A DNA stretch of 41,694 nt, from the IMG/VR virus record IMGVR_UViG_3300028883_000019, positions 1 through 41,694 of that record. One strand, 5' to 3'. The notes under the pieces were generated by a model that was not told where the DNA came from, made no database searches, and saw only the letters and a program-made list of their open reading frames with translations. This document shows, in pieces, positions 23,165 to 28,966 of the stretch (within the stretch, counting starts at the first letter, position 1; each line of letters begins with the position of its first letter). The position numbers and the translations under genes were made by a program. This DNA comes from a virus.

Positions 23165-23353
23165 ATGAAAGCGAAAATCACGCATTACCGAGTTATGGTC
23201 AACTCAGCAGCGGCTTGCGGCGCGCACAAAATGTCGCGACAGACACCCTACACGGAGCGTGTCACCTGTTCCGTCTGCCAGGAATGGATTCTGCGCCCAA
23301 ATGCTCCGGTAACGGCGGAAGGTCAAGAGCGCCTGCGGCAAGCAATGCGCTAA
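23165..23353 (+). CDS. 62-residue Cys/His small protein
   Basis: The protein begins MKAKITHYRVMVNSAAACGA and contains H21 and a CSVC pair (VTCSVCQEWIL) at about residues 34-40, a possible metal site. The C-terminus is helical (TAEGQERLRQAMR). It follows leader copy 2. Function unknown. Confidence 0.6.
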   Translation: MKAKITHYRVMVNSAAACGAHKMSRQTPYTERVTCSVCQEWILRPNAPVTAEGQERLRQAMR

Positions 23354-23357
23354 CCCC

Positions 23358-23376
23358 AGCGGGCACCCCGCCCGCT
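23358..23376 (+). other. Intergenic hairpin after the second small gene
   Basis: AGCGGGC (23358-23364) pairs with GCCCGCT (23370-23376) around a 5-nt loop. It starts 4 nt after the stop codon within a CCCCAGCG box and ends 6 nt before the next CTCTA leader. Confidence 0.6.
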
Positions 23377-23381
23377 TCATT

Positions 23382-23394
23382 CTCTATCCGGGAG
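23382..23394 (+). promoter_or_regulatory. Repeated translation leader, copy 3
   Basis: CTCTATCCGGGAG, 22 nt before ATG 23404. The surrounding 20 bases (TTCATTCTCTATCCGGGAGA, 23376-23395) are identical in copy 4. Confidence 0.75.
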
Positions 23395-23403
23395 ACACAG
23401 ATC

Positions 23404-23583
23404 ATGAAAACGATTCGCACGGAATGGCACTTCACCACGGAACAGATCAAGGCCCAAGTGGAAGCCGCGACGGGACGCCGCGTCTCTCACGTGTTTCGCG
23501 CTAGCGGGCTCTACGCTTCCATCACGTTCGCCGACGGTGGCAAGGCCACGGCTTATGACGGCCAACCCCTCCGGCTCCAATAG
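23404..23583 (+). CDS. 59-residue small protein
   Basis: The protein begins MKTIRTEWHFTTEQIKAQVE and has a helix, a short strand (RRVSHVFRASGLYASITFAD) and a C-terminal GGKATAYDGQPLRLQ. The alternation of helix and strands suggests a small alpha/beta fold. No family recognised. It is behind leader copy 3. Confidence 0.55.
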   Translation: MKTIRTEWHFTTEQIKAQVEAATGRRVSHVFRASGLYASITFADGGKATAYDGQPLRLQ

Positions 23584-23599
23584 TCCCTCGCAGTTCATT

Positions 23600-23612
23600 C
23601 TCTATCCGGGAG
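23600..23612 (+). promoter_or_regulatory. Repeated translation leader, copy 4
   Basis: CTCTATCCGGGAG, 19 nt before ATG 23619, identical to copy 3 including the upstream TTCATT. It precedes a 29-codon micro-gene. Confidence 0.75.
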
Positions 23613-23618
23613 AATCCC

Positions 23619-23708
23619 ATGTTCGACTCCACGATTACCCTCAACGGCCTGGCCTACCGCCTGACGGTGGTGGACCTCGTTTTCTGCTACCAACTCGTGC
23701 GGAGCTAG
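23619..23708 (+). CDS. 29-residue micro-protein
   Basis: ATG 23619 to TAG 23706 encodes MFDSTITLNGLAYRLTVVDL followed by VFCYQLVRS. It has a full leader copy and a good ribosome site, and the next gene starts 5 nt after its stop. It could be a real mini-protein or a leader peptide whose translation couples to the gene behind it, which is the only array member lacking its own leader. Confidence 0.5.
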   Translation: MFDSTITLNGLAYRLTVVDLVFCYQLVRS

Positions 23709-23713
23709 AGACA

Positions 23714-23932
23714 ATGGGACGCAAGCGCACTGTGCCCAAGGCCGCAACCTACGGGAACGCAATCCGCTGGCTTGCCGACAATGGCCAGTATGAAATCACG
23801 GAAGATGGCAACACCGGACAGACGGACGGGCTTGTGACCACGCTTCTAGTCGCCGACCTGTTTGGCGCCGATCCGCGAAGCGTGGCGATTGATGTTGTCC
23901 GCACGTCTCGTGGTGCCGGGCCATTCGCATAA
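23714..23932 (+). CDS. 72-residue small protein without its own leader
   Basis: From ATG 23714 the protein begins MGRKRTVPKAATYGNAIRWL and continues ADNGQYEITEDG...VATLLVADLFGADP-like residues (VTTLLVADLFGADPRSVAID) to RTSRGAGPFA. It follows the micro-gene by 5 nt with a distant GGAG, so it probably depends on coupled translation. The pattern resembles small phage proteins with a helix-strand-helix fold. Function unknown. Confidence 0.6.
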   Translation: MGRKRTVPKAATYGNAIRWLADNGQYEITEDGNTGQTDGLVTTLLVADLFGADPRSVAIDVVRTSRGAGPFA

Positions 23933-23951
23933 CCCGCTAGCCCCCAGCACG

Positions 23952-23974
23952 GCGCCCTGAGCGAATCGGGGCGC
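23952..23974 (+). other. Intergenic hairpin after the fifth small gene
   Basis: GCGCCC (23952-23957) pairs with GGGCGC (23969-23974), just after a CCCCCAGCACG box in the 91-nt gap 23933-24023. Confidence 0.5.
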
Positions 23975-24004
23975 TACTGGTGGGAATCAGCCCGCCGATG
24001 GAAA

Positions 24005-24017
24005 CTCTAGATGGGAG
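24005..24017 (+). promoter_or_regulatory. Repeated translation leader, copy 5
   Basis: CTCTAGATGGGAG, 19 nt before ATG 24024, identical to copy 7 (24809-24821). Confidence 0.75.
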
Positions 24018-24023
24018 TCAGAC

Positions 24024-24284
24024 ATGAGAGCATACCACACTGCAAACGCAATTCTCGACGATTGCGGTTCAGTATTCGGGCCGTGTCAATCTGGGCCTGT
24101 CCCGCTGGCGGCGTCTCCCCGCATTCGCCAAGAGGCATCGTGCCCTGATGTGCCATTGCTTCGCGAAAAGCTCAAGGCTAGCGGATGGAAGCGTATCGGT
24201 CTTTCCGCCGGGAAAGCGGAGCGATACGTGCAAGGCAAGTTTGACGTTGTGATTGAGCCTTGGGGAACCGTCTACCTGTTCTAA
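24024..24284 (+). CDS. 86-residue small protein
   Basis: The protein begins MRAYHTANAILDDCGSVFGP. A variable loop with two more cysteines follows, then a C-terminal alpha/beta part (LLREKLKASGWKRIGLSAGKAERYVQG, FDVVIEPWGTVYLF). No family is recognised. It is behind leader copy 5. Confidence 0.6.
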   Translation: MRAYHTANAILDDCGSVFGPCQSGPVPLAASPRIRQEASCPDVPLLREKLKASGWKRIGLSAGKAERYVQGKFDVVIEPWGTVYLF

Positions 24285-24296
24285 CTCCCAGCGCGT

Positions 24297-24320
24297 GGCG
24301 CCTGTCTTGTGACGGGCGCC
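24297..24320 (+). other. Intergenic hairpin after the sixth small gene
   Basis: GGCGCCTGTC (24297-24306) pairs with GACGGGCGCC (24311-24320) with one G-T wobble and a TTGT loop. It lies after a CCCAGCGCG box that follows the stop. No T-run follows. Confidence 0.6.
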
Positions 24321-24362
24321 CGGTGGTGGGCGTTAGCCTATCCCTCCCGGCGGGCTGCCGGG

Positions 24363-24376
24363 CTCTATGATTGGAG
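24363..24376 (+). promoter_or_regulatory. Repeated translation leader, copy 6
   Basis: CTCTATGATTGGAG, 23 nt before ATG 24386. It is the most divergent spacing of the set, but CTCTA and GGAG are kept. Confidence 0.65.
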
Positions 24377-24385
24377 CGTGAGACC

Positions 24386-24739
24386 ATGAACAAGCGCGAA
24401 CGCGAACAGTACCATTTCGAATTGGGCCGCTTTGAACGGTACGCCAAGGATTCCCGCCTGTCTCGGCAGATCATGGCGGATTTCGACTCGCTGCGGCGCA
24501 TCGGCAAGGCGATCAACCTGCATAACGAGCGGGAATGTAGCGTGGAAGGGTACGACGTGGACGCCGGTGAACGGCGCATCGAGACCAAACTCAAGCGGGC
24601 CGCCGCAATCCTGCGGAATGGGTACAACGGCCTTGCGCTGGCAACGCAGGGAGACCCGCGCGGCTGCGGCCTGACGGTCTACGTGGACGACGGCCAGCCT
24701 TACGAGTGGGGCCGTCAGTCTGTGGTGATGTCTGAGTAA
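24386..24739 (+). CDS. 117-residue helical protein, largest of the small-gene array
   Basis: The protein begins MNKREREQYHFELGRFERYA and is strongly helical and charged for about 85 residues (IMADFDSLRRIGKAINLHNE; RRIETKLKRAAAILRNGYNG). It ends in a beta-rich tail (GCGLTVYVDDGQPYEWGRQS). It is behind leader copy 6. No family recognised. Confidence 0.6.
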   Translation: MNKREREQYHFELGRFERYAKDSRLSRQIMADFDSLRRIGKAINLHNERECSVEGYDVDAGERRIETKLKRAAAILRNGYNGLALATQGDPRGCGLTVYVDDGQPYEWGRQSVVMSE

Positions 24740-24753
24740 CCCCCAGCGCGTAA

Positions 24754-24775
24754 GGGCATCGGGCGACCGGTGCCC
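24754..24775 (+). other. Intergenic hairpin with GNRA-type loop
   Basis: GGGCATCGG (24754-24762) pairs with CCGGTGCCC (24767-24775), nine pairs with one T-G wobble, closed by the tetraloop GCGA. It follows the CCCCCAGCGCG box after the stop. An RNA-level structure is likely because GNRA loops stabilise RNA. Confidence 0.65.
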
Positions 24776-24808
24776 CTCGCGGTGCGGGTTAACGCACCTT
24801 GCAGGTAA

Positions 24809-24821
24809 CTCTAGATGGGAG
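24809..24821 (+). promoter_or_regulatory. Repeated translation leader, copy 7
   Basis: CTCTAGATGGGAG, 20 nt before ATG 24829, identical to copy 5. Confidence 0.75.
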
Positions 24822-24828
24822 TGAGATC

Positions 24829-25080
24829 ATGGGTAAGCATACACAAGCGGTGCGCGGAGACGGCTTTGACCATGACGCGGGCGGATTCTCCCATATATGG
24901 ATAGGGAGTAAGAAATATCCTGCCCACATCATCGCAGCGGCGCCGGATATGCTGGAGGCGCTGAAAGATGCGGCCTATGGCATCCGCTACTGCTACGAGC
25001 ACGGCATCGAGGAGGGCATGGACTGGCGGAAGTACGTTGCTGCGATGGACGCCGCAATCGCCAAGGCGGAGGGCAAATAG
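24829..25080 (+). CDS. Conserved small phage protein with AAPDMLEAL motif
   Basis: This 83-residue protein contains the block HIIAAAPDMLEALKDAA and the ending AAMDAAIAKAEGK, a pattern seen in very many phage small proteins. The first 35 residues (MGKHTQAVRGDGFDHDAGGF and on) are variable. Function is unknown despite wide distribution. It is behind leader copy 7. Confidence 0.7.
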   Translation: MGKHTQAVRGDGFDHDAGGFSHIWIGSKKYPAHIIAAAPDMLEALKDAAYGIRYCYEHGIEEGMDWRKYVAAMDAAIAKAEGK

Positions 25081-25116
25081 CAGCGCACTCAACGCTGATT
25101 GGATGCACAGCACGGG

Positions 25117-25131
25117 CCGGGCCGATCCCGG
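25117..25131 (+). other. Short intergenic hairpin after the eighth small gene
   Basis: CCGGG (25117-25121) pairs with CCCGG (25127-25131), 5-nt loop, directly before leader copy 8. It is a weaker version of the other gap hairpins. Confidence 0.4.
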
Positions 25132-25134
25132 AGG

Positions 25135-25148
25135 CTCTAGGATGGGGG
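25135..25148 (+). promoter_or_regulatory. Repeated translation leader, copy 8
   Basis: CTCTAGGATGGGGG, 19 nt before ATG 25154. By analogy with the other copies, the internal ATG at 25142 is part of the leader box, not the start. Confidence 0.65.
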
Positions 25149-25153
25149 CGAAT

Positions 25154-25402
25154 ATGCCTACTCAAGAACACGTTCTATACGTCAATCGCTTCGGCTACAA
25201 AGAACGCCCGCACTATGGGGTGTCCCTGCGCCAGCGGGATACGGGGCGATACATGAGCTTTGCCAGTGCGCTGAGCCTGGACGCTGCCGTGGCCCATGAG
25301 GACCTAAAGCGGATCGTCGCAGGGATTCAATGTCCCCGCTGCGGGTACTGGAAAGACCATCCGGTCGGGTGCGGGGACCTGTACTGCCCATTCGGATTGT
25401 AG
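25154..25402 (+). CDS. 82-residue protein with C-terminal zinc ribbon
   Basis: From ATG 25154 the protein begins MPTQEHVLYVNRFGYKERPH with a beta-rich first half, a helix (LDAAVAHEDLKRIVAGI) and a C-terminal metal site CPRCGYWKDHPVGCGDLYC. The start is set by the leader pattern; ATG 25142 would add four residues. No family recognised. Confidence 0.6.
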   Translation: MPTQEHVLYVNRFGYKERPHYGVSLRQRDTGRYMSFASALSLDAAVAHEDLKRIVAGIQCPRCGYWKDHPVGCGDLYCPFGL

Positions 25403-25590
25403 CCTAGCAGCGCCGCACCTAAGCTCCATCGGCAACGGTGGGGCTTGAGGGCTGCACTGTGTAGCTCGCGCCTGAAAGACCGGCCGCCATAAACTCCTGT
25501 GTTATCAGGGCGGTAACGGTAATTTTAGGCCAAAGACCGGCACCCCCCATTCGGGTGCTCGCGCCGTGGTGAACGCGGCGCCGTGCATTA
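25403..25590 (+). other. Longest gap in the small-gene array, no gene seen
   Basis: About 190 nt without a gene. AAAGACCGGC occurs twice (25477 and 25533), and an AT-richer core (GGTAACGGTAATTTTAGG) lies between. A hairpin GCACCC/GGGTGC (25540-25558) lies ahead of leader copy 9. It might hold a small RNA or a remnant gene; nothing firm. Confidence 0.4.
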
Positions 25591-25603
25591 CTCTATCTAG
25601 GGG
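25591..25603 (+). promoter_or_regulatory. Repeated translation leader, copy 9
   Basis: CTCTATCTAGGGG, 19 nt before ATG 25610. CTCTA is kept; the purine box is GGGG rather than GGGAG. Confidence 0.65.
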
Positions 25604-25609
25604 CCTGGT

Positions 25610-25777
25610 ATGATCCGCCACCTAAAGCAGGGCGTCCCCTGCACCCTGCCAGACGGCACGCGCCTTACGCTGCTGGGCAAGGCCAAGGGCCACGGGGACC
25701 GGCAGACCGTGCGTGTGGAGAGCCCGCCAAATACGCGGGATGCTCAGGACGTGCACCGGAGCGAACCCACCAAATAG
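25610..25777 (+). CDS. 55-residue small beta-rich protein
   Basis: ATG 25610 encodes MIRHLKQGVPCTLPDGTRLT, LLGKAKGHGDRQTVRVESPP and a hydrophilic tail (NTRDAQDVHRSEPTK). The order 'strand, G-x-K-G, strand VRV-SPP, then VHR-E' faintly recalls CsrA (VLGVKG, VRIG--AP, VHREE). It lacks the CsrA N-terminus, so this is only a suggestion. It is behind leader copy 9. Confidence 0.5.
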   Translation: MIRHLKQGVPCTLPDGTRLTLLGKAKGHGDRQTVRVESPPNTRDAQDVHRSEPTK

Positions 25778-25790
25778 GCGCACTACTCAA

Positions 25791-25802
25791 CCGGCGGGCC
25801 GG
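25791..25802 (+). other. Short hairpin after the tenth small gene
   Basis: CCGGC (25791-25795) and GCCGG (25798-25802), 2 nt apart, lie in the gap before leader copy 10. The loop is too short for a full stem, so four pairs at most would form. Confidence 0.35.
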
Positions 25803-25819
25803 AGGTAATCACCGACTCG

Positions 25820-25832
25820 CTCTAACGGGAGG
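25820..25832 (+). promoter_or_regulatory. Repeated translation leader, copy 10
   Basis: CTCTAACGGGAGG, 18 nt before ATG 25838, with the strongest Shine-Dalgarno box of the set. Confidence 0.75.
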
Positions 25833-25837
25833 ACCCC

Positions 25838-26056
25838 ATGACACGGAAGCTAATCATCGCCCCAACGCGCCGCATCGCCGTGGAATACCAGGAGCGGCAC
25901 GAGGAGTGGCGCGACGCCTACATCGCCACAACCCCGCATAAACTACGGGGCGTGAGCAGCGACATCGAGATATGCTATCTCGGCGTCCCTCCTGGCCGCG
26001 TGGGATGGGAAATGGGCCGGATGTACGACCTGCTGATGCTCAAACGCCGTGCGTAA
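25838..26056 (+). CDS. 72-residue protein, last of the small-gene array
   Basis: The protein begins MTRKLIIAPTRRIAVEYQER and continues IEICYLGVPPGRVGWEMGRM to a short basic end. Alternating strands and helices (LIIAP...EICYLG) suggest a small alpha/beta fold. Its end overlaps the convergent nuclease gene by 17 nt. No family recognised. Confidence 0.55.
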   Translation: MTRKLIIAPTRRIAVEYQERHEEWRDAYIATTPHKLRGVSSDIEICYLGVPPGRVGWEMGRMYDLLMLKRRA

Positions 26057-26390
26057 TCGCCGACTCAGCGTCCTCGACGGACCGGACGACTGCCGCGATG
26101 CCCCCGGCCTCCCGCACCGCCCGCAGCCACGCATCCTGCTCGGGCGTGGTGCGCCCGGATCCCTGTTTCAGCTCCAGGCTGGTGAACACCGCCACGCGGC
26201 GGCCCACCATGGATGGCGTGACCTCGATGGTCGTCCACCCGATCAGGTCGGACGAGCCGGGGTGCAGGCCGTAGACGACGGTGTGGCCCGACGGGTACTT
26301 GGCAACGCCCACGTTGTTGCGGAACACCCTCGCACTCAACCGGCTGGCGGCCTGGCGGATGCGATTCAGGAGGGTGGTTTCGCTAGCCAT
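26040..26390 (-). CDS. VRR-NUC domain nuclease
   Basis: From ATG 26390 the 116-residue protein is a stand-alone VRR-NUC domain: RIRQAASRLSARVFRNNVGVAKY, GSSDLIGWTTIEV (with the D of the active site), then FTSLELKQGSGRTTPEQDAWLRAVREAGG (E-x-K) and IAAVVRSVEDA. These PD-(D/E)XK nucleases can act on Holliday junctions or flaps and are common beside phage helicases. The frame stays open upstream to GTG 26579 (179 residues), and no clear ribosome site precedes ATG 26390, so a longer form is possible. Confidence 0.8.
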   Translation of the reverse strand: MASETTLLNRIRQAASRLSARVFRNNVGVAKYPSGHTVVYGLHPGSSDLIGWTTIEVTPSMVGRRVAVFTSLELKQGSGRTTPEQDAWLRAVREAGGIAAVVRSVEDAESAITHGV

Positions 26391-26550
26391 GTTGGTCAAG
26401 CATAAGGCGGGGTCCCCGCTCAAATCCCCGGAGGCATGAGGCATCAGCGGCCTACTCCCGTTACCTAGGCCGGTTTCGACTTGAGCCCTGCTGCGGGCCA
26501 GTGCCCGGTGCAGCCACGGCGGGTATCCCGGCTCTCCGACATCCCCCGCC
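26391..26550 (-). other. 160-nt gap or 5' extension of the nuclease gene
   Basis: The nuclease frame is open through this stretch, but the encoded residues (e.g. GEPGYPPWLHRALARSR) match nothing recognised. A perfect 13-bp palindrome GCGGGGTCCCCGC lies at 26407-26419 just before the preferred start. It may be a leader with a regulatory hairpin. Confidence 0.35.
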
Positions 26551-26832
26551 TTACGCTTGAATCTTCGGCAGCCACTCACCCCTCATGCCGACGATCTTGG
26601 CCTGCGGGAGCTTCCGCCGCAGCCAGCGGCGGGCCTTAACGATGGAGTCGTGCTGCGCTGTCTCCACGATGCTAACGCGACTCTCGTATCGCTCCGTCGC
26701 CGGGTTCCACAGCGTCCATCCCGCCACGGTACTGAATTGGCCGACGCCGTGAACGTACGCAGTCAGGTGCCCGCGATGCCCTGGCCGCTTGGCCGTCGGC
26801 TCGGGGACGATGGTGGTCTGTTCCGTGTTCAC
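26551..26832 (-). CDS. 93-residue protein between helicase and VRR-NUC genes
   Basis: Starts at GTG 26832, overlapping the helicase stop (GTGA). The middle shows a beta-rich core (VGQFSTVAGWTLWNPATERY) followed by a basic helix (DSIVKARRWLRRKLPQAKIV). No family is recognised. Tight coupling to the helicase suggests a shared DNA-processing task. Confidence 0.5.
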   Translation of the reverse strand: MNTEQTTIVPEPTAKRPGHRGHLTAYVHGVGQFSTVAGWTLWNPATERYESRVSIVETAQHDSIVKARRWLRRKLPQAKIVGMRGEWLPKIQA

Positions 26833-28214
26833 GCGCTCCTCCTCTGCCTCGCCCGCCAGACGTGATGCGCCCAGCCGGGCTGGTATCCGCGCTCCTTACC
26901 GAGCGCAATCAGGTCCTCCAGGGTTTGCGCGCGGCCTACCTGCTGCCGGGCCTGCCGCCGCATGAACTCGCGCTGCTCCGGCGTGATCTCCGCCAGATCT
27001 CCATCCGCCTGCTCGATCTCGCGCACCTTGGGCTGGTACTCCTCCCCGCAGTATGGGCACACCCGCATGATGGGCCGGAACGCCGCGAAGCATCCCGCGC
27101 ACGTCCTCACCGTCTCTACGGGGTCCTTGACCTTGCCCGCAGGCAGCCCGTCCAGGCTCCATTCTCGCTCGTCGTCCGGGAAGCCGTGCCGCGCCACGTT
27201 GCCGACGTGATCCAGGATCAGCGCATAGTCCTTGCCCGGCGCTGGCCGCAGCACCCGCCCGACCTGCTGGAGACACAGCCCAAGGCTTTGTGTGGGCCTC
27301 AGCAGGATCGCCGCCGCCACGATGGGGATGTCCGTGCCCTCGGAGACGATCTCACAGGACGTGAGGACGTTCAATTCCCCGCGGCCGAGGGCTTCGATGC
27401 GTGCTCGGCGGACCTGCGGAGAGAGCGTGCCGTCGATGGACTCGGCGCGGTATCCGTGCGCACGGAACTGCTCGGCGGTGTGCTCGGCGTGCTTAACGGA
27501 GGCGCAGAATGCAATTGCGGGTTGGCCGTCGCAGAGGCGCCGGTAGTGCTGAACCGAGTCCCCGATGATGCGTGGCTTGTCAACACGCGCTGCGAGTTCG
27601 CCTTTCGCATAGTCTCCTCCCTGCTTGCGGATGCCCGTCAGGTCCAGCGTGGAGGGCGGCGCGTACACCCGGTAGTCGGACAGGTAGCCCCGCTGGATCA
27701 GGTCGCCCACCGTCGGCCCTGTCACCAGATGGTCGAATACCTCGCGCAGCCCGCGCCCGTCCAGGCGCAATGGGGTGGCCGTCACCCCCAGCAGCCGCGC
27801 CTCGGGGCAGGCGTCGATGATCTTGCGCCAGGTGCCCGCTGTGGCGTGGTGTGCCTCGTCCAGCACCAGTAGGCGTAGGCGCCGGAACTGAGGTTGGCCG
27901 ATGCGCCGCACGAGGGTCTGCGCGGAGCACACCAGCACGTTGTGCATGGGGCTGGCGTGGCGCCCGGCGGCCACGATCCCGTGATCCAGGCCCAGGCTGT
28001 GCAGAGCGCGCGAGCACTGATCCAGAAGCTCTTGGCGATGCACGATGACCGCCGTGGGCACGCTGCGGGCCGCCGCACCCTCGACGACGTGCGAGAACAG
28101 GACGGTCTTGCCGGAGCCCGTCGGCGCCTGGTAGAGCACGGCCTTGTGCCCCTGGCGGTACGCGGCGCGCAGGCGGTCGAGGTCGGCTTGCTGGTAGTCG
28201 CGGAGGGGGAGCAT
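26829..28214 (-). CDS. SF2 DEAH-box helicase
   Basis: From ATG 28214 the 461-residue protein begins MLPLRDYQQADLDRLRAAYR. It has motif I APTGSGKT (30-37), motif II DEAH (119-122), motif III VTATPLR (144-150), motif VI QQVGRVLRPAP (316-326) and a C-terminal four-cysteine zinc site (CAGC 372-375, CPYC 386-389). This is the layout of phage DEAD/DEAH helicases that work in replication or recombination. It is followed by a small gene and a VRR-NUC nuclease, a common trio. Start ATG 28214 lies 2 nt after the HTH gene; a longer frame to 28457 would cover the regulator and is rejected. Confidence 0.88.
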   Translation of the reverse strand: MLPLRDYQQADLDRLRAAYRQGHKAVLYQAPTGSGKTVLFSHVVEGAAARSVPTAVIVHRQELLDQCSRALHSLGLDHGIVAAGRHASPMHNVLVCSAQTLVRRIGQPQFRRLRLLVLDEAHHATAGTWRKIIDACPEARLLGVTATPLRLDGRGLREVFDHLVTGPTVGDLIQRGYLSDYRVYAPPSTLDLTGIRKQGGDYAKGELAARVDKPRIIGDSVQHYRRLCDGQPAIAFCASVKHAEHTAEQFRAHGYRAESIDGTLSPQVRRARIEALGRGELNVLTSCEIVSEGTDIPIVAAAILLRPTQSLGLCLQQVGRVLRPAPGKDYALILDHVGNVARHGFPDDEREWSLDGLPAGKVKDPVETVRTCAGCFAAFRPIMRVCPYCGEEYQPKVREIEQADGDLAEITPEQREFMRRQARQQVGRAQTLEDLIALGKERGYQPGWAHHVWRARQRRSA

Positions 28215-28216
28215 GG

Positions 28217-28411
28217 TCAGGCAGAGCGACGAGCTTGCTTCGGGTCCACGGCCAGAATCTTGTTGAGCGCGGAGACGCGCGGGGAGCGGCCCTTGACCGT
28301 CCAGTGCCACCAGTTGGTCGGGTCCACGCCCGCCAGCCCGCACAGCACGCGGGGCGGGACGCCGCACTTCTTGGCGTGCTTCTCGATCAGGGCGATGGCG
28401 TCGATCTGCAT
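28217..28411 (-). CDS. Cro/CI-like HTH regulator
   Basis: The 64-residue protein (MQIDAIALIEKHAKKCGVPP, then RVLCGLAGVDPTNWWHWTVKGRSPRVSAL) has the lambda-repressor-type helix-turn-helix. The order is helix with LI-KHAKKCG, turn GVPPRVL, recognition helix about VDPTNWWHW, and a basic end. Size matches Cro rather than a two-domain CI. It is transcribed away from the rightward operon, directly beside the TTGACA boxes and dyad in 28419-28488. It is therefore the best candidate to regulate both divergent promoters. Confidence 0.7.
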   Translation of the reverse strand: MQIDAIALIEKHAKKCGVPPRVLCGLAGVDPTNWWHWTVKGRSPRVSALNKILAVDPKQARRSA

Positions 28412-28418
28412 GGTGGCT

Positions 28419-28488
28419 TGAAGAAAGTTGTTGACAAGAGGTAATCGTCTCTGGCATTGATAGTTTCAGAGATTCAGCACCCTGTCAA
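28419..28488. promoter_or_regulatory. Divergent promoter/operator region beside the HTH gene
   Basis: The plus strand has TTGACA (28431-28436) inside a 19-bp element nearly identical to 22870-22888. The minus strand has TTGACA (28483-28488) facing the HTH gene. Between them is a perfect dyad TCTCTG-N13-CAGAGA (28448-28453 and 28467-28472) centred at 28460. -10 boxes are not clear. The layout is that of a small phage repressor operator. Confidence 0.6.
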
Positions 28489-28499
28489 GAGGGAGAGCG

Positions 28500-28715
28500 A
28501 TGAGCCCCGCCCACCCAAGCCTCAAGGAGATCATGCTCGCCGAGGGCATCATGCGGCGCATGGCCAACGCGGAGAAGATGATTGGGTCCGAGGACGCCTA
28601 CGCCTACGGAGATGCGACGTTTCGGCTCAAGCACTTCCTGCTCCGGCACGTCCCCGAGATCGAGCAGGCGTTCCAGAGCGGGGAAATGACGGGTAAGCCG
28701 GAGAATATACACTGA
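28500..28715 (+). CDS. Unknown 71-residue helical protein
   Basis: Preceded by AGGGAGAGCG, the protein begins MSPAHPSLKEIMLAEGIMRR and is helical throughout (FRLKHFLLRHVPEIEQAFQS). It is the first gene of the recombination operon; its stop overlaps the next start (TGATG). No family is recognised. Confidence 0.55.
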   Translation: MSPAHPSLKEIMLAEGIMRRMANAEKMIGSEDAYAYGDATFRLKHFLLRHVPEIEQAFQSGEMTGKPENIH

Positions 28716-28966
28716 TGACCCAGCCCTGGGAACTCCACGCCAAGGAGGACATCGGCCTCGTCGCCGCCGTGATCCGGCAGGCCGTCGAAGTCTCCGGCGG
28801 GCAGGGGTTGTTCCGCCTGGGCGCGACGCTCAACCTGGAGCGAGAGGCCCGCGAGTTCCTGTTCTCCGACTGCTTCGACGCTTGGGTGGAGGCCGCTGGC
28901 TGCGACCCTGAGATCATCCGCGCCGAGATCATGCGGCGCTGCCCATGGGTGAGGCCGCCATGCTGA
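28715..28966 (+). CDS. Unknown 83-residue protein upstream of csrA
   Basis: The protein begins MTQPWELHAKEDIGLVAAVI. The rest is helical, with EREAREFLFSDCFDAWVEAAGCDPEIIRAEIMRRCP, which resembles the small phage DNA-binding-like proteins found near replication genes. It overlaps the csrA start. Function not known. Confidence 0.55.
   Translation: MTQPWELHAKEDIGLVAAVIRQAVEVSGGQGLFRLGATLNLEREAREFLFSDCFDAWVEAAGCDPEIIRAEIMRRCPWVRPPC

Noticed and set aside
22939-25832. CTCTA considered as a repeated -10 promoter element
   Set aside because: It does not resemble TATAAT and no consistent -35 box lies 16-18 nt upstream of the copies; it would leave almost no leader before ATG. A translation-level role fits better.
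26407-26419. Palindrome GCGGGGTCCCCGC considered as an intrinsic terminator
   Set aside because: The half-sites meet at a single base, so no hairpin loop forms, and there is no T-run.
28215-28457. Upstream extension of the SF2 helicase to 28457
   Set aside because: It would cover the HTH gene in another frame, yields Arg-rich low-complexity sequence, and the natural helicase N-terminus (LRDYQQ) starts at ATG 28214.
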